The notes: generated by a model from the letters alone, not told the origin. Positions 1-8,743 are shown, counted from the stretch's first letter. The stretch is DNA of 64,000 nt from Pseudalkalibacillus hwajinpoensis (GCF_039851965.1 NZ_CP156674.1:1612001-1676000); one strand, 5' to 3'. A program made the numbers and translations.

Positions 1-17
1 TTATTTTTTTCCTGCTC

Positions 18-1481
18 ATGACAACTTCTCTCTATATTATTTTTTTTACATCCTTATCTCAAGAAATGAAATGGTTCTCAGGATTCCTCTATATTGCAAT
101 CCTTATGTCAATCCTATTTGTACTTTTACTTGAAGGACGTTCTCCATATAAAACCCTTCTCTGGATTTATGTATTAATCTTCTTTCCGATTATCGGCTAC
201 GTATTCTTTCTATTTTCTGGCCAACTTGAGGTAAAAGGACATTTATTTAAAGAGAAGCGAACGAATGGACTTGAATTCTTCAAACAATACGTCAATTTCC
301 CAGCCTCCGATCAATGGTATGAGTTGACAGAGCGGAACCAAAACTTTTCAAATTTAATTGCGACGATGGTATCAAGCCCGATTAGCATGCGTTCAAGTAC
401 GAAGCTTTTACTAAATGGAGGCGAGACTTTCTCTACTATTAAAGAAGAAATTAGTAAAGCAGAAACCTATATCCATATGGAATATTATACGTTCCGTTCA
501 GATAAGTTAGGGACTTCAATTATTAACTTACTTGTACAAAAAGCAAAAGAAGGCGTTGAAGTAAGAGTCCTTTATGACTCAATTGGTAGTCATAATCTTT
601 CAAGGGCTTCTAAAAATGCTTTAAGAGATGCAGGCGCTAAAGTTCAGCAATTTCTTCCGATAAAATATGGGTTTGTGAATCAAACCGTTAACTTCCGTAA
701 TCACCGTAAAATCATCGTAATTGATGGAAAAGCAGGCTTTGTCGGGGGTCTCAATATTGGCGATGAATATGCGGGTGATATGAACAACATGCGGTACTGG
801 CGTGACACGCATCTTCTTGTGAAAGGTGAAATACTCTCCGCACTGCACGGCGTTTTCCTAATGGACTGGTCATATATGTGTGGAGAAGAACTGCTCACAG
901 GTAAATATCTTGAAACATACGACGTAAAAGGAGATGGTGGTACTCAGCTCGTTGCAAGCGGACCGGATACAAAACGTGGCGCGATGTCAGATCTGTACTT
1001 TAGTTTAATTACCAATGCAAGAGAACGCGTATGGATTGCAACACCTTATTTTGTTCCAAATAAAGCGATTCGAACGGCACTCGCAATGGCCTCGATGAGA
1101 GGAATTGACGTTAAGCTCATCGTTCCTGAAATTAGTGATGGATTTCTAACACAATACGGAACGAGGTCATACTTCTCAGAGCTGCTAGATAATGGCGTAG
1201 AAATTTATATGTACCAGAGGGGTTTCCTTCATCAAAAAATCATGATTGTTGATGATGACCTCGCTACTGTTGGGACGGCAAATATGGATATGCGCTCATT
1301 GAATTTGAATTTTGAAGTGAACTTATTTCTTATTCAAGCAAGTACTGTTAGCGACTTGTTGAAAGCCTATAATAATGACTTAAATGATTCTATTAAAGTG
1401 ACGAAAGATTCCTATAGTGAGCGTGGATTGATGCACCGCACTAAGGAATCATTCGCAAGGCTTTTCTCACCTGTACTTTAA
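18..1481 (+). CDS. cls: Cardiolipin synthase (phospholipase D superfamily)
   Basis: Membrane enzyme expected to join two phosphatidylglycerols into cardiolipin and glycerol. Two hydrophobic segments (about residues 20-40 and 46-68) anchor the N-terminus, as in Bacillus Cls proteins. Two complete HKD motifs are visible: H229-x-K231-x4-D236 (NHRKIIVID) and H405-x-K407-x4-D412 (LHQKIMIVD). The 487-residue length is normal for the family. The start is uncertain: the window begins only 17 bases upstream, no clear ribosome binding site precedes the first ATG, and an ATG at 66 would still keep both membrane segments. The stop overlaps that of the convergent acetyltransferase by four bases, with no terminator between them. 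Confidence 0.93.
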   Translation: MTTSLYIIFFTSLSQEMKWFSGFLYIAILMSILFVLLLEGRSPYKTLLWIYVLIFFPIIGYVFFLFSGQLEVKGHLFKEKRTNGLEFFKQYVNFPASDQWYELTERNQNFSNLIATMVSSPISMRSSTKLLLNGGETFSTIKEEISKAETYIHMEYYTFRSDKLGTSIINLLVQKAKEGVEVRVLYDSIGSHNLSRASKNALRDAGAKVQQFLPIKYGFVNQTVNFRNHRKIIVIDGKAGFVGGLNIGDEYAGDMNNMRYWRDTHLLVKGEILSALHGVFLMDWSYMCGEELLTGKYLETYDVKGDGGTQLVASGPDTKRGAMSDLYFSLITNARERVWIATPYFVPNKAIRTALAMASMRGIDVKLIVPEISDGFLTQYGTRSYFSELLDNGVEIYMYQRGFLHQKIMIVDDDLATVGTANMDMRSLNLNFEVNLFLIQASTVSDLLKAYNNDLNDSIKVTKDSYSERGLMHRTKESFARLFSPVL

Positions 1482-2023
1482 AGAGGCCATTCTCTTTTCA
1501 AAAGTGAATGCATGATTAAATCCATATAAGCTCCTCCAGCGTACACATATTCTCGAAGTAATCCTTCTTCCTGAAACCCAAGTCTTTTCACAAGTTTACG
1601 TGAAGGCAAATTATTGGGATGAATGAGAGCGCCAATCCGATTTACATGAAGATGATCAAAGGCAAAGGGAATGATGGCAGACATAGCTTCCGTCATATAC
1701 CCTTTGCCTTCTTCATCTTCGTTAAGTTCATAACCCATCTCAATTCGTCTCACCCGTTTAGCACGATTATGAAAACCACAAGTGCCAATTATCTCGCCAT
1801 TGTCTCGTCGCTCGATTCCCCATCGGAAAACCTGTTGATTTTCAAAACCATTACGAAAGCTCATTACCATGCCTTCTGCTTCTTCTAACCCTTCCATAAC
1901 ATCACTACCGTAATATTTCATTGTATGGGGATTCGAAAAAATCGATAGTAAAACCAGGATATCTCCATCATTTAATTCTCTTAACTTCAATCGATCAGTA
2001 AAAAGGACGGGAAACTCCTCCAC
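1478..2023 (-). CDS. GNAT family N-acetyltransferase (RimJ/RimL type)
   Basis: Acetyl-CoA-dependent N-acetyltransferase of the type that modifies ribosomal protein N-termini or small amines; the substrate cannot be read from sequence. Family features are the N-terminal strand with LFTDRLKLRELNDGD, the MGYELNEDEEGKGYMTEA stretch at the position of the acetyl-CoA loop, and the NLPSRKLVKRLGFQEEGLLRE segment typical of RimJ-like proteins. A longer frame opens at a TTG at 2041, but a TGGAGTG ribosome binding site sits 6-7 bases before the GTG at 2023, so I prefer that start (181 residues). Convergent with, and slightly overlapping, cls. Confidence 0.85.
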   Translation of the reverse strand: MEEFPVLFTDRLKLRELNDGDILVLLSIFSNPHTMKYYGSDVMEGLEEAEGMVMSFRNGFENQQVFRWGIERRDNGEIIGTCGFHNRAKRVRRIEMGYELNEDEEGKGYMTEAMSAIIPFAFDHLHVNRIGALIHPNNLPSRKLVKRLGFQEEGLLREYVYAGGAYMDLIMHSLLKREWPL

Positions 2024-2222
2024 TATTGTCACTCCATTCAATAAGCTTTAAAAAAAAGGCTTAAAGAACGCGGACATGCGCTCTCTAAGCAGGGGTATTT
2101 ATTAAAAAGGGGTCTATCTTTAGACGATTAACCGATGAAAAAGTTTCATTATTCTCGAAATTCTTTTTGTTTTTATTCTCTCATGATAAAATTTTAATAA
2201 GAGCGCTAAATCGGGAGTGATT

Positions 2223-2783
2223 GTGTTGTTAAAAAAACTTTACCTTACCAGGCACTGCGCAGCAGAAGGACAGGAGGCTGATGCTTCTTTATCCCCAGAA
2301 GGTAGAAATCAGGCCGTTGAATTGGCCCAAAAGCTTGCATCAATTCCTTTCGATAAACTATTTAGCTCCCCTTTCCTGAGAGCAATTCAATCAATTGAAC
2401 CCCTAGCTCTTCAATTGGATAAGCCAATTACACTCGATGACCGTCTGGAAGAAAGACGCTTATCAGGAGAGCAGCTTGAAAACTGGCATGAAGAGCTCGA
2501 GAAAACCTTCAATGACTTTACTTACAAACTTCAGGGGGGAGAGTCCAGTGAAAAAGCTGCCAATAGGGGCATCGAAACAGTCCTTGAAGCATTAGACATC
2601 ACTAAAGAATTTGCCCTTGTAATGACACACGGTAACCTTTTTACTTTAATTTTGAATCATTTCGACAATACTTATGGTTTTCAAGCATGGAAGGGACTTA
2701 CTAATCCTGATGTTTACTGTCTTTGTTTTGAAGATGATCAACTTGTCTCAATGGAACACCTCTTTTTTGAAGGGAATATTTAA
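2223..2783 (+). CDS. Histidine phosphatase family protein
   Basis: Phosphoglycerate-mutase-like phosphatase; the substrate is unknown. The catalytic motif near the N-terminus reads LTRHCAAEG, with Cys in place of the usual Gly after Arg-His. The second catalytic histidine is in the MTHGN motif near residue 140, and the SPFLRAIQSIEPLA segment matches the family's conserved SxxxRAxxT region. A GTG at 2217 opens the frame, but GGGAG at 2213-2217 places the start at GTG 2223 or TTG 2226. The small cysteine-rich gene follows two bases after the stop, so the two are probably co-transcribed and share the terminator at 2971-2990. Confidence 0.85.
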   Translation: MLLKKLYLTRHCAAEGQEADASLSPEGRNQAVELAQKLASIPFDKLFSSPFLRAIQSIEPLALQLDKPITLDDRLEERRLSGEQLENWHEELEKTFNDFTYKLQGGESSEKAANRGIETVLEALDITKEFALVMTHGNLFTLILNHFDNTYGFQAWKGLTNPDVYCLCFEDDQLVSMEHLFFEGNI

Positions 2784-2785
2784 TC

Positions 2786-2971
2786 GTGTCTTACCTCCAT
2801 TCTCGTTTTCACTGCTGTGCTACGTGCATTCATTTTAAGGTCATTAAACAGAAGCGAACTTCTTATCGTTGTGCGAGGCTAGGTTTTGAAACCAGACCAA
2901 CCTATCAATTTAATTGCTGGGAACCAAAAGACACTGTTAAAAGGCTTATGGAAAAAGAAGCAAAAAAATGA
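2786..2971 (+). CDS. Small cysteine-rich protein, function unknown
   Basis: A 61-residue basic protein with a CCATC pair near the N-terminus and further cysteines in the YRCARLGF and FNCWEPK segments, a layout that could bind a metal such as zinc. I do not recognise a named family. It starts at a GTG with AAGGG about 11 bases upstream, inside the end of the phosphatase gene, which points to translational coupling. A good intrinsic terminator begins at its stop codon, supporting a real two-gene transcript. A role linked to the phosphatase is only inferred from position. Confidence 0.65.
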   Translation: MSYLHSRFHCCATCIHFKVIKQKRTSYRCARLGFETRPTYQFNCWEPKDTVKRLMEKEAKK

Positions 2972-2990
2972 CCTCCTTGTAAAGGGAGGT
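2971..2990 (+). terminator. Intrinsic terminator of the phosphatase operon
   Basis: ACCTCC and GGAGGT pair around an 8-base loop, followed by TTTGATTTTT. It begins at the last base of the small cysteine-rich gene. The A-run on the other side could let it also serve the convergent 57-residue gene. Confidence 0.75.
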
Positions 2991-3004
2991 TTGATTTTTA
3001 ATAT

Positions 3005-3178
3005 TCAGGAAGACGTGCCTGATAACATCATTTGTTCTTTCCACTTTTCAATTTGGTCCTGTGGAACACCCCAGCTAATCCAGGAAACCATAATTTTTAT
3101 ATGATCCGATTCAACAACCCAGTACTCATACCTTTTATCTTGCACATTCCCATATAGCCCCGTTTGATCTATCCTCAT
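3005..3178 (-). CDS. Small protein of 57 residues, function unknown
   Basis: A short open frame on the minus strand that encodes 57 residues beginning MRIDQTGLYG and ending MMLSGTSS. AAGGGG lies about 8 bases before the ATG, the stop is TGA at 3007-3005, and the frame fills the space between a terminator and the divergent DUF2254 gene. It contains three tryptophans, two of them in the VSWISWGVP segment, and is rich in charged residues, with no membrane segment. I do not recognise a family. The ribosome binding site and the placement argue that it is translated. Confidence 0.6.
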   Translation of the reverse strand: MRIDQTGLYGNVQDKRYEYWVVESDHIKIMVSWISWGVPQDQIEKWKEQMMLSGTSS

Positions 3179-3334
3179 GCTTCGTTCCCCTTCCTATAGC
3201 TTTTTCTTTTTTCTATACCCCTATCGACAGCTAAATAAAATGCTTTTCTAAATGCTGAAAGGATTTTTGTATGAAAAAGCCGCCTCTTTTCACATACTAA
3301 TGTATAAACCTGGTTGTGAAGGAAAGGGTCATCT

Positions 3335-4669
3335 ATGGAGCACAATAAATTCAAAAGAATTCGTTCTAGTTTCTGGTTTATCCCTACTTTTTATGGTGCA
3401 GGAGCATTTGTCGCAGCAATTATCACACTTCTTTTTGATAGGTATATCATCGGGGGAGATGCGGTGGGGCTACCTTACTTCTTCTTTGCATCCTATGATA
3501 CGAGCGTTACGATTCTAAGCACACTTGTTTCATCTATGTTAACTATGACTACGATTACGTTCTCTACCATTATGGTTGTTCTTACTACTTATCTATCCAA
3601 TTTTTCTCCTCGTACACTTCAGAACTTCATTACCGATCGCATCACCAAACGCGTTTTAGGTATTTTCGTCGGCGGAATTATTTATTTTATTATCCTTTTG
3701 CTATTAATTGAGCAAAGCAGTCAGAAAGATGTCGTCTACCTTGCACCTGTCTTTGCAGTGATTTACGCCATTGTGTGCGTCGCTTTTTTCGTATTCTTCA
3801 TTCATCATGTCTCGAACTGGATTCTTGTTGGAAATTTAATTCAACATATAACGAGTAACACACTTACAACAATTAATCGGACTTTCAAAGATTTTGAAAA
3901 GGCGAATCAAGGTGATATTGCCTCCTTTGACTCCTGGGAAATCGAAGAGATTAAAATGAAGAACCCAGTAACTATACGCTCAACAAAGTCTGGCTATCTT
4001 CAAAATATGGATATAACGGAATTAATACAAACCGCTACAAGACAAGATTTTATTATACGGCTTGAGAGAGACATTGGTGAATTTGTAGATGAGGGGACAG
4101 TCATCTTTTCTTATTGGACAACTATGGATACGCCGGACCATAATAAACTACTCAATGCGCTTTCCTTAGGAACAGAACGAACAACCGATCAAGACATCGA
4201 ATATGGAATTCAAAAGCTAGTTGAAATTGCCCTCAGAGCAATTTCACCTGGAATAAATGATCCTAACACTGCTATTAACTGTATTAACAGGCTTGGAAGA
4301 GTACTGTCCCTGCTTGGTCAAAAACATATTCCACATCCTCTTTACCACGATGAACATAAAAACCTTCGAGTGATCACAAAACCTGTAATGTATAGTACGT
4401 ATCTTTATAAAAGTTTTTATCAAATACGGCATTATGCGAGAGAAGACGTTTCTGTTCTTGGCTCTATCCTTCACTCGTTGGAGCTTGCAGCCGATGGCAA
4501 TAAGCATGATACTCATGAAACGATCTGGGAATTTGGTCAATTTGTTATAAGAGGCTTTGACCCGAACGTTCTAGATGAGTTTGATCGCCGTTTCATTAAC
4601 GAGAAGCTTGAAAAACTTTCTTTTGCTACCGGCTTTCATGAGGCGTTCAAGCCGCTTGAACGTCCTTAA
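3335..4669 (+). CDS. DUF2254 family membrane protein
   Basis: Predicted inner-membrane protein of 444 residues from the DUF2254 family, whose function is not established. Four hydrophobic segments occupy about the first 170 residues (starting with FWFIPTFYGAGAFVAAIITLL), and a soluble domain follows. The conserved PGINDPNTAINCINRLG segment near residue 310 is characteristic of the family. GAAGGAAAGG precedes the ATG by a normal distance. The gene is divergent from the 57-residue gene and convergent with the ResA-like gene, sharing a bidirectional terminator with it. Confidence 0.85.
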   Translation: MEHNKFKRIRSSFWFIPTFYGAGAFVAAIITLLFDRYIIGGDAVGLPYFFFASYDTSVTILSTLVSSMLTMTTITFSTIMVVLTTYLSNFSPRTLQNFITDRITKRVLGIFVGGIIYFIILLLLIEQSSQKDVVYLAPVFAVIYAIVCVAFFVFFIHHVSNWILVGNLIQHITSNTLTTINRTFKDFEKANQGDIASFDSWEIEEIKMKNPVTIRSTKSGYLQNMDITELIQTATRQDFIIRLERDIGEFVDEGTVIFSYWTTMDTPDHNKLLNALSLGTERTTDQDIEYGIQKLVEIALRAISPGINDPNTAINCINRLGRVLSLLGQKHIPHPLYHDEHKNLRVITKPVMYSTYLYKSFYQIRHYAREDVSVLGSILHSLELAADGNKHDTHETIWEFGQFVIRGFDPNVLDEFDRRFINEKLEKLSFATGFHEAFKPLERP

Positions 4670-4701
4670 TCTTTCACCATTTTTATTTTAAGAGCATATG
4701 A

Positions 4702-4727
4702 AAAACGGCCTCAATTAAGGCCGTTTT
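4702..4727. terminator. Bidirectional intrinsic terminator
   Basis: Perfect 10-base stem AAAACGGCCT / AGGCCGTTTT around the loop CAATTA, with A-runs and T-runs on both sides. It lies between the convergent DUF2254 and ResA-like genes and overlaps the stop codon of the latter. Confidence 0.85.
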
Positions 4728-5262
4728 ATTTTACTTGATCAAGCCAGTTTTCCATATCCTCTAGTGTGAGCGGACCTACTCTTTTCTCACGTATGATTCC
4801 TTCACCATCAATCATAAATGAGGTTGGCATTGAAATAACCTTGTAAAGCTTCTCGCCTACTGTACCTTCTCTATCCATCAAAATTGGAAACCTGAGTTGA
4901 TTTGAATCTACAAATGCAGGAATCGCTTCTTTATCAGGCTCAAACTTCGTGAAGTTAACAGACAGAACAGTCACCTCTTCACCGTGCACATCAGCGAAAT
5001 TCTGTATGTCCGGCATTTCTTCTTTACATGGCGGGCACCAGGTTGCCCAGAAATTTAAAAACACAGGCTTTCCTTCATAATCCGAAAGCGTCACTTCTTC
5101 CCCTTCAAGCGTAGTTAGAGTAAAGTCTGCGGCTTTATCGCCAACTTCTGTACCTACGCTTCTGTCCGCTATGATTGTGCTATATATGCCCCAGCCAAGC
5201 GCAATAGCAAGAACAACCAGAACAAATTTTTTCAGCATCTGCTTGCGTTCTTTCTTAGTCAT
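4726..5262 (-). CDS. ResA/TlpA-like membrane-anchored thiol-disulfide oxidoreductase
   Basis: Thioredoxin-fold protein expected to reduce disulfides outside the membrane, as ResA does for apocytochrome c; the client here is unknown. One N-terminal membrane anchor (about residues 13-30) is followed by an extracytoplasmic AhpC/TSA-thioredoxin domain. The WCPPC active site (cysteines 78 and 81 counted from the upstream TTG) and the cis-proline segment MPTSF are both present. The upstream frame opens at TTG 5268, overlapping the yueI stop; the ATG at 5262 is the likelier start, with translational coupling to yueI because no strong ribosome binding site is visible. Confidence 0.88.
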   Translation of the reverse strand: MTKKERKQMLKKFVLVVLAIALGWGIYSTIIADRSVGTEVGDKAADFTLTTLEGEEVTLSDYEGKPVFLNFWATWCPPCKEEMPDIQNFADVHGEEVTVLSVNFTKFEPDKEAIPAFVDSNQLRFPILMDREGTVGEKLYKVISMPTSFMIDGEGIIREKRVGPLTLEDMENWLDQVK

Positions 5263-5264
5263 AT

Positions 5265-5660
5265 TCAATCCAATTGAAAGCGATCATCGCGAACAAACAC
5301 TTCTTCTCGCTCAATCGCATTTTGTTTTGAAGCGAGCACAAGGCCAAGCGGCGTATCTGTTTCTTTATCATTTACAATCGTAAATGAAAGATTGTTTTTG
5401 CTCGCTTCTTTAATGTATTTCGAGAGCATCGAATAGGGCAAGTCACCATTAAGATAAAGAATGCCGCTACGAACTCGCTTCATCTCGTCACTAACTTCCT
5501 TATAAACGTCCTTTTGAGCAACCTGTCTCTTTGTTAATGCAACATAAACTCGCTCTCTGAACGTTGATAAATATAGTGCTTTTTCTGCAGGCTTTAATTC
5601 TGGCGTGCCATGTATACCTGCATCAAGTACTCGCTTAATGTCTTCGTTCACGTTTGCCAC
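5265..5660 (-). CDS. YueI family protein (DUF1694)
   Basis: A 131-residue cytosolic protein that I recognise as the Bacillus YueI / DUF1694 family; its biochemical role is not known. Family features are the N-terminal GIHGTPELKPAEKALYLSTF and RERVYVALTKRQV segments and the YLNGDLPYSMLSKYIKEA segment in the middle. It is the first gene of a two-gene unit with the ResA-like gene, whose start overlaps its stop. Confidence 0.8.
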   Translation of the reverse strand: MANVNEDIKRVLDAGIHGTPELKPAEKALYLSTFRERVYVALTKRQVAQKDVYKEVSDEMKRVRSGILYLNGDLPYSMLSKYIKEASKNNLSFTIVNDKETDTPLGLVLASKQNAIEREEVFVRDDRFQLD

Positions 5661-5787
5661 CTCATCTTGAAAGAATACTTCTATTTTCTCACAGAGTTAT
5701 CATTCAATGCCATGTTCTGGCTAAAGTTTCATTTTACTTATATGTTAATCCTATAATAATTTGAACGATTCTTAAAGTGAAAGAAAA

Positions 5788-5818
5788 ACGCTCACTCTGA
5801 ATTATTCAGAATGAGCGT
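5788..5818 (-). terminator. Intrinsic terminator of the M48 protease gene
   Basis: A 14-base stem with one mismatch (ACGCTCACTCTGAA / TTCAGAATGAGCGT) around a TTA loop, followed on the minus strand by TTTTTCTTTC. The stop codon of the protease gene is itself the loop. Confidence 0.8.
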
Positions 5819-7070
5819 CTTTTTCATACTCGTTTAGCATTACGAGCCGTTCCATCATCGTTGGATGACCATATTTTAAATATTTCACAAGAAATGGCGG
5901 ATTCACTTCGTTCAAGCTATTGACGGTTAGCGTTTGGAACGATCCAACCGCTGCATCAACGTCGCCAGTCATTTCAATAGCATACTGATCTGCTTTCATT
6001 TCCGCATTCCTTGAAATCGCAAGCTCAAGAGGACTTGCAATAAAGGACATCATCGAGAATAAAAGAAACAACGCAGGTAGAGATGCGAGATCAGAAGCGG
6101 ACGAAACCCCCCATGAATCCCCCCATTTCCTTACCATGCCACCTAGAAGGCGATAAGCAAGATAAAGTCCAATTAAACTTGAAACAAGGGCACCAAACAG
6201 GTTTCCATACAGGTGATTCATGACATAGTGGCCCATTTCATGAGCCATTATAAAGAGAACTTCATCGTCATCTAACTTATTCGTTGTTGTATCCCATAGC
6301 ACTATTCGTAAGTTAGAGCCAATTCCTGATACATATGCATTCATCGCATTGGTCTTCTCTGACATGTTCACTTCAAATACCCGGTCGGCTGGAATATCAG
6401 CTGTTTCTGCCATCGAAAGAATTTGTTCTTCCAGCGCTTTATCTGATAACGATGTAAAGTCATTATATAGGGGATCAATGAGAACCGGCTGAATGTACAT
6501 CATAAAAGCAAGATAGGGTATCATCAACCCCCATGCCGCAAGCCACCATTTCTTTTTGAAGCGTTTCATAAGGGCGTAAAGGACACCTATGATAAGCGAC
6601 GTAAGTGCTACATCAATCCAGAATGATATCATTTCATCTTTCATCCATCCTGAAAATGACTGAGTATTAATGCCATACCGAACTGATAATGATCTTGCCC
6701 AATAGTGGAGAGGGAAGGTTAAAATCCATGTAAAAGCCGTCAATAGAATCATATACAAAGGGATGATAATGAACCTTTTTCGGGAAACACCTTCACTAAA
6801 TTGCTTGAACAGCCTTGATAGTCCGAAGCCAAGAATACCAAGATAAATTAGCCATTCATACGGTATCGCAATAAATGATAAGAAACTTCTGTAACGTGAA
6901 TATTCTTCAGATAATTCCAGCTGTCGCTCAGTCATAAAAGTTGCGGGATCTGCAGCTGTTCCCTGATAGGCTTCTGGCACGCCAAAGTCAGCCCAGTAAA
7001 ACAAATAAAGCCCCATGAAGAGGGCATATACGAAGAAGCTTAGAATAATCCAGGTTATCCGTTTCTTCAT
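5802..7070 (-). CDS. M48 family membrane metalloprotease (Ste24/CAAX-protease-like)
   Basis: Integral-membrane zinc protease resembling Ste24. Several hydrophobic segments occupy the N-terminal half, beginning at about residue 7. The zinc motif AHEMGHYVMNH lies near residues 276-286, and the likely third ligand is in SRNAEMKADQYA near residue 354. Physiological substrates are unknown; bacterial relatives are linked to membrane protein quality control. A frame opens at an ATG at 7076, but GGGAGGAG gives correct spacing only to the ATG at 7070. It is a single gene with its own terminator. Confidence 0.88.
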   Translation of the reverse strand: MKKRITWIILSFFVYALFMGLYLFYWADFGVPEAYQGTAADPATFMTERQLELSEEYSRYRSFLSFIAIPYEWLIYLGILGFGLSRLFKQFSEGVSRKRFIIIPLYMILLTAFTWILTFPLHYWARSLSVRYGINTQSFSGWMKDEMISFWIDVALTSLIIGVLYALMKRFKKKWWLAAWGLMIPYLAFMMYIQPVLIDPLYNDFTSLSDKALEEQILSMAETADIPADRVFEVNMSEKTNAMNAYVSGIGSNLRIVLWDTTTNKLDDDEVLFIMAHEMGHYVMNHLYGNLFGALVSSLIGLYLAYRLLGGMVRKWGDSWGVSSASDLASLPALFLLFSMMSFIASPLELAISRNAEMKADQYAIEMTGDVDAAVGSFQTLTVNSLNEVNPPFLVKYLKYGHPTMMERLVMLNEYEKDAHSE

Positions 7071-7200
7071 GATCATTCTCCTCCCGATGCGATCTCTCTA
7101 TCAATAGTACGAGCAAATCATCATTTTAGAACTAGCTTTGCTTCATCATATCCAGTTGTGGTGATCGAAGCAAGCCGACTCCCGTTAGATGGTAAAAAAA

Positions 7201-7224
7201 GAAGCCGACTCATATGTCGGCTTC
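7201..7224 (-). terminator. Intrinsic terminator of the small zinc-ribbon gene
   Basis: Perfect 9-base stem GAAGCCGAC / GTCGGCTTC with a 6-base loop, followed on the minus strand by TTTTTTTACC. Confidence 0.85.
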
Positions 7225-7232
7225 CCTACTAT

Positions 7233-7487
7233 TTATTCACTTTCAACGTATACATTTGAACGATCATAGGTGTGGTCAAATCGATTTACAATGCCACATG
7301 TCGGGCATTCTGCAAGGACGTGAAGTTCGACAATAGGTGCCTGGCTACTTTTCGTAGTAATCCCTGTTGCTTCAACCCGTGCGTCCTGAGGAGGACTTTC
7401 CTTCTTAGCAAGAGGGATAAACCAGGTGTACTCAGTGTCACACATTCTACAGGTGGCTTTCTCTTCAATTTCAGTTGGTTTCATCAT
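7233..7487 (-). CDS. Small zinc-ribbon-like protein, function unknown
   Basis: An 84-residue protein with two CxxC pairs, CRMC near residue 13 and CPTC near residue 61, a spacing consistent with a zinc ribbon. The segment between them is variable and polar. I do not recognise a named family. AAAGGAG lies upstream of two consecutive ATGs, and a strong terminator follows, so it is probably a single-gene transcript. It lies between the HAD phosphatase and the M48 protease, all on the same strand. Confidence 0.65.
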   Translation of the reverse strand: MMKPTEIEEKATCRMCDTEYTWFIPLAKKESPPQDARVEATGITTKSSQAPIVELHVLAECPTCGIVNRFDHTYDRSNVYVESE

Positions 7488-7561
7488 AATTGTTTCCAGC
7501 TCCTTTGGCAGAGTATTTCAAAGACTGCAAGTAAAAGGTACCGGAAACCCTCCATTTAGTT

Positions 7562-7591
7562 GGGAATCCCTTCCTGTAAATAGGGATTCCC
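7562..7591 (-). terminator. Possible hairpin terminator after the HAD gene
   Basis: Perfect 9-base inverted repeat GGGAATCCC / GGGATTCCC with a 12-base loop, downstream of the HAD hydrolase gene. There is no clear T-run, so its role as a terminator is uncertain. Confidence 0.4.
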
Positions 7592-7632
7592 GCTGCTACG
7601 AAAATCAAACATTTTGCGAAAGATGAAGTGGT

Positions 7633-8502
7633 TTACGCCAATAAATCCTCATCCATTATTTTATAGATCGCATGGGCTACCCCATCATGTTCATTGTTTT
7701 TTGTTACAAATGAGGCATGGTTTTTAATTTCTTGATCAGCGTTCCCCATTGCAACAGAATATGCTGCCATTTTTAGCATGGATAGATCGTTGTAATTATC
7801 ACCAATCGCTGCTGTTTTCTTCATATCAAGCCCATGCTGAGTTATAAAGGTTTCGAGGGCAATACCCTTTTGTGCATCTTCGTGGTTAATTTCAAGGTTT
7901 TCTTTTCCAGATGATGTAACAACGGTCTTCTTAACCTTATCCGTTTCAACCGAAGCACGCTGTAAACGCTCTTCATCAAATGAAAAACTTAGGAACTTAT
8001 AGACATGAAGATCTTTATCGCCAAGTAGATTGTTAAAGTCATCAATAATCTTAAGTGATAAGCTTTCAAACTGCCGCTCTGAACCAACTTTTAATTCCTC
8101 TTTGGTTAACTCAGGGTTTGAACTTTTCATCATATCCACAATTAAATCCAGTGTCCCCTCATAATCGTGAGTAAAGACTCCCTTATTTGTGAAAAGCTGG
8201 TAATAGATGCCTTCGTTATCCAAGATCTCTTTTACTGATTGAACCTGTTCATCACTAAGGTAAATAGCGTGGAGTATTTCACCCTCATTAGAACGAATTT
8301 CTGCTCCATTATAACAAATAACCGGAAGCGTTAACCCGCTTCCTTCAAGTGGCTTCATCGCTCCGTCATAGGCTCTCCCTGTATTCAGAACAACTGTTAT
8401 GTCCTGACTCTGCGCCTCTCGGATTGCATTCACATTCTCATAGCTTACCGTTTGTTCTTTTGTTAAAAGAGTTCCATCCATATCAATTGAAATACATCTC
8501 AT
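7633..8502 (-). CDS. Cof-type HAD-IIB family hydrolase
   Basis: Cytosolic Mg-dependent sugar or nucleotide phosphatase of the Cof subfamily; the substrate is not deducible. Motif I is at the N-terminus (SIDMDGTLL, nucleophile Asp7), motif II is probably VLNTGR, and motif IV reads AAIGDNYNDLSML near residue 240. A cap domain lies between them. The length of 289 residues is usual for the subfamily. AAAGGATG precedes the ATG by a normal distance. Confidence 0.88.
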   Translation of the reverse strand: MRCISIDMDGTLLTKEQTVSYENVNAIREAQSQDITVVLNTGRAYDGAMKPLEGSGLTLPVICYNGAEIRSNEGEILHAIYLSDEQVQSVKEILDNEGIYYQLFTNKGVFTHDYEGTLDLIVDMMKSSNPELTKEELKVGSERQFESLSLKIIDDFNNLLGDKDLHVYKFLSFSFDEERLQRASVETDKVKKTVVTSSGKENLEINHEDAQKGIALETFITQHGLDMKKTAAIGDNYNDLSMLKMAAYSVAMGNADQEIKNHASFVTKNNEHDGVAHAIYKIMDEDLLA

Positions 8503-8588
8503 TTGAACAACATCCTTTTCTTCGTCTTGTTTGATTATTTTAACCTAACTCAGCATCATTGTAGCAGTAGTTTCCTCCAAAAGAAAAA

Positions 8589-8612
8589 AAAGAGCTTTTA
8601 AACAAGCTCTTT
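8589..8612 (-). terminator. Intrinsic terminator of the 40-residue gene
   Basis: Perfect 9-base stem AAAGAGCTT / AAGCTCTTT with a 6-base loop, followed on the minus strand by TTTTTCTTTT. It lies nine bases beyond the stop of the small gene at 8621. Confidence 0.85.
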
Positions 8613-8620
8613 TGTAAGCG

Positions 8621-8743
8621 TTACCTCTTATTATGAAAGAAGAAGTCAATGAATGAGGAAAGGATTTCGACTGATTGGAACCACACAAGAGACAAAGCAG
8701 TCATTGAGAAGAAGCCAACCATCAAGATGCGAAACAAATGCAT
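8621..8743 (-). CDS. Small membrane protein of 40 residues, function unknown
   Basis: A very short frame beginning MHLFRILMVGFF and ending FFFHNKR. A full AAGGAGG box lies seven bases before the ATG, and a strong intrinsic terminator follows immediately, which makes translation likely. Residues 5-20 are hydrophobic and the C-terminus is basic, as expected for a single-pass membrane microprotein. An in-frame ATG at 8749 is only one base from the ribosome binding site, so it is not used. I know no named relative. Confidence 0.65.
   Translation of the reverse strand: MHLFRILMVGFFSMTALSLVWFQSVEILSSFIDFFFHNKR

Noticed and set aside
8611..8624. CcpA cre-like sequence TGTAAGCGTTACC
   Set aside because: The last positions deviate from the consensus and it lies at the 3' end of a small gene, not at a promoter.
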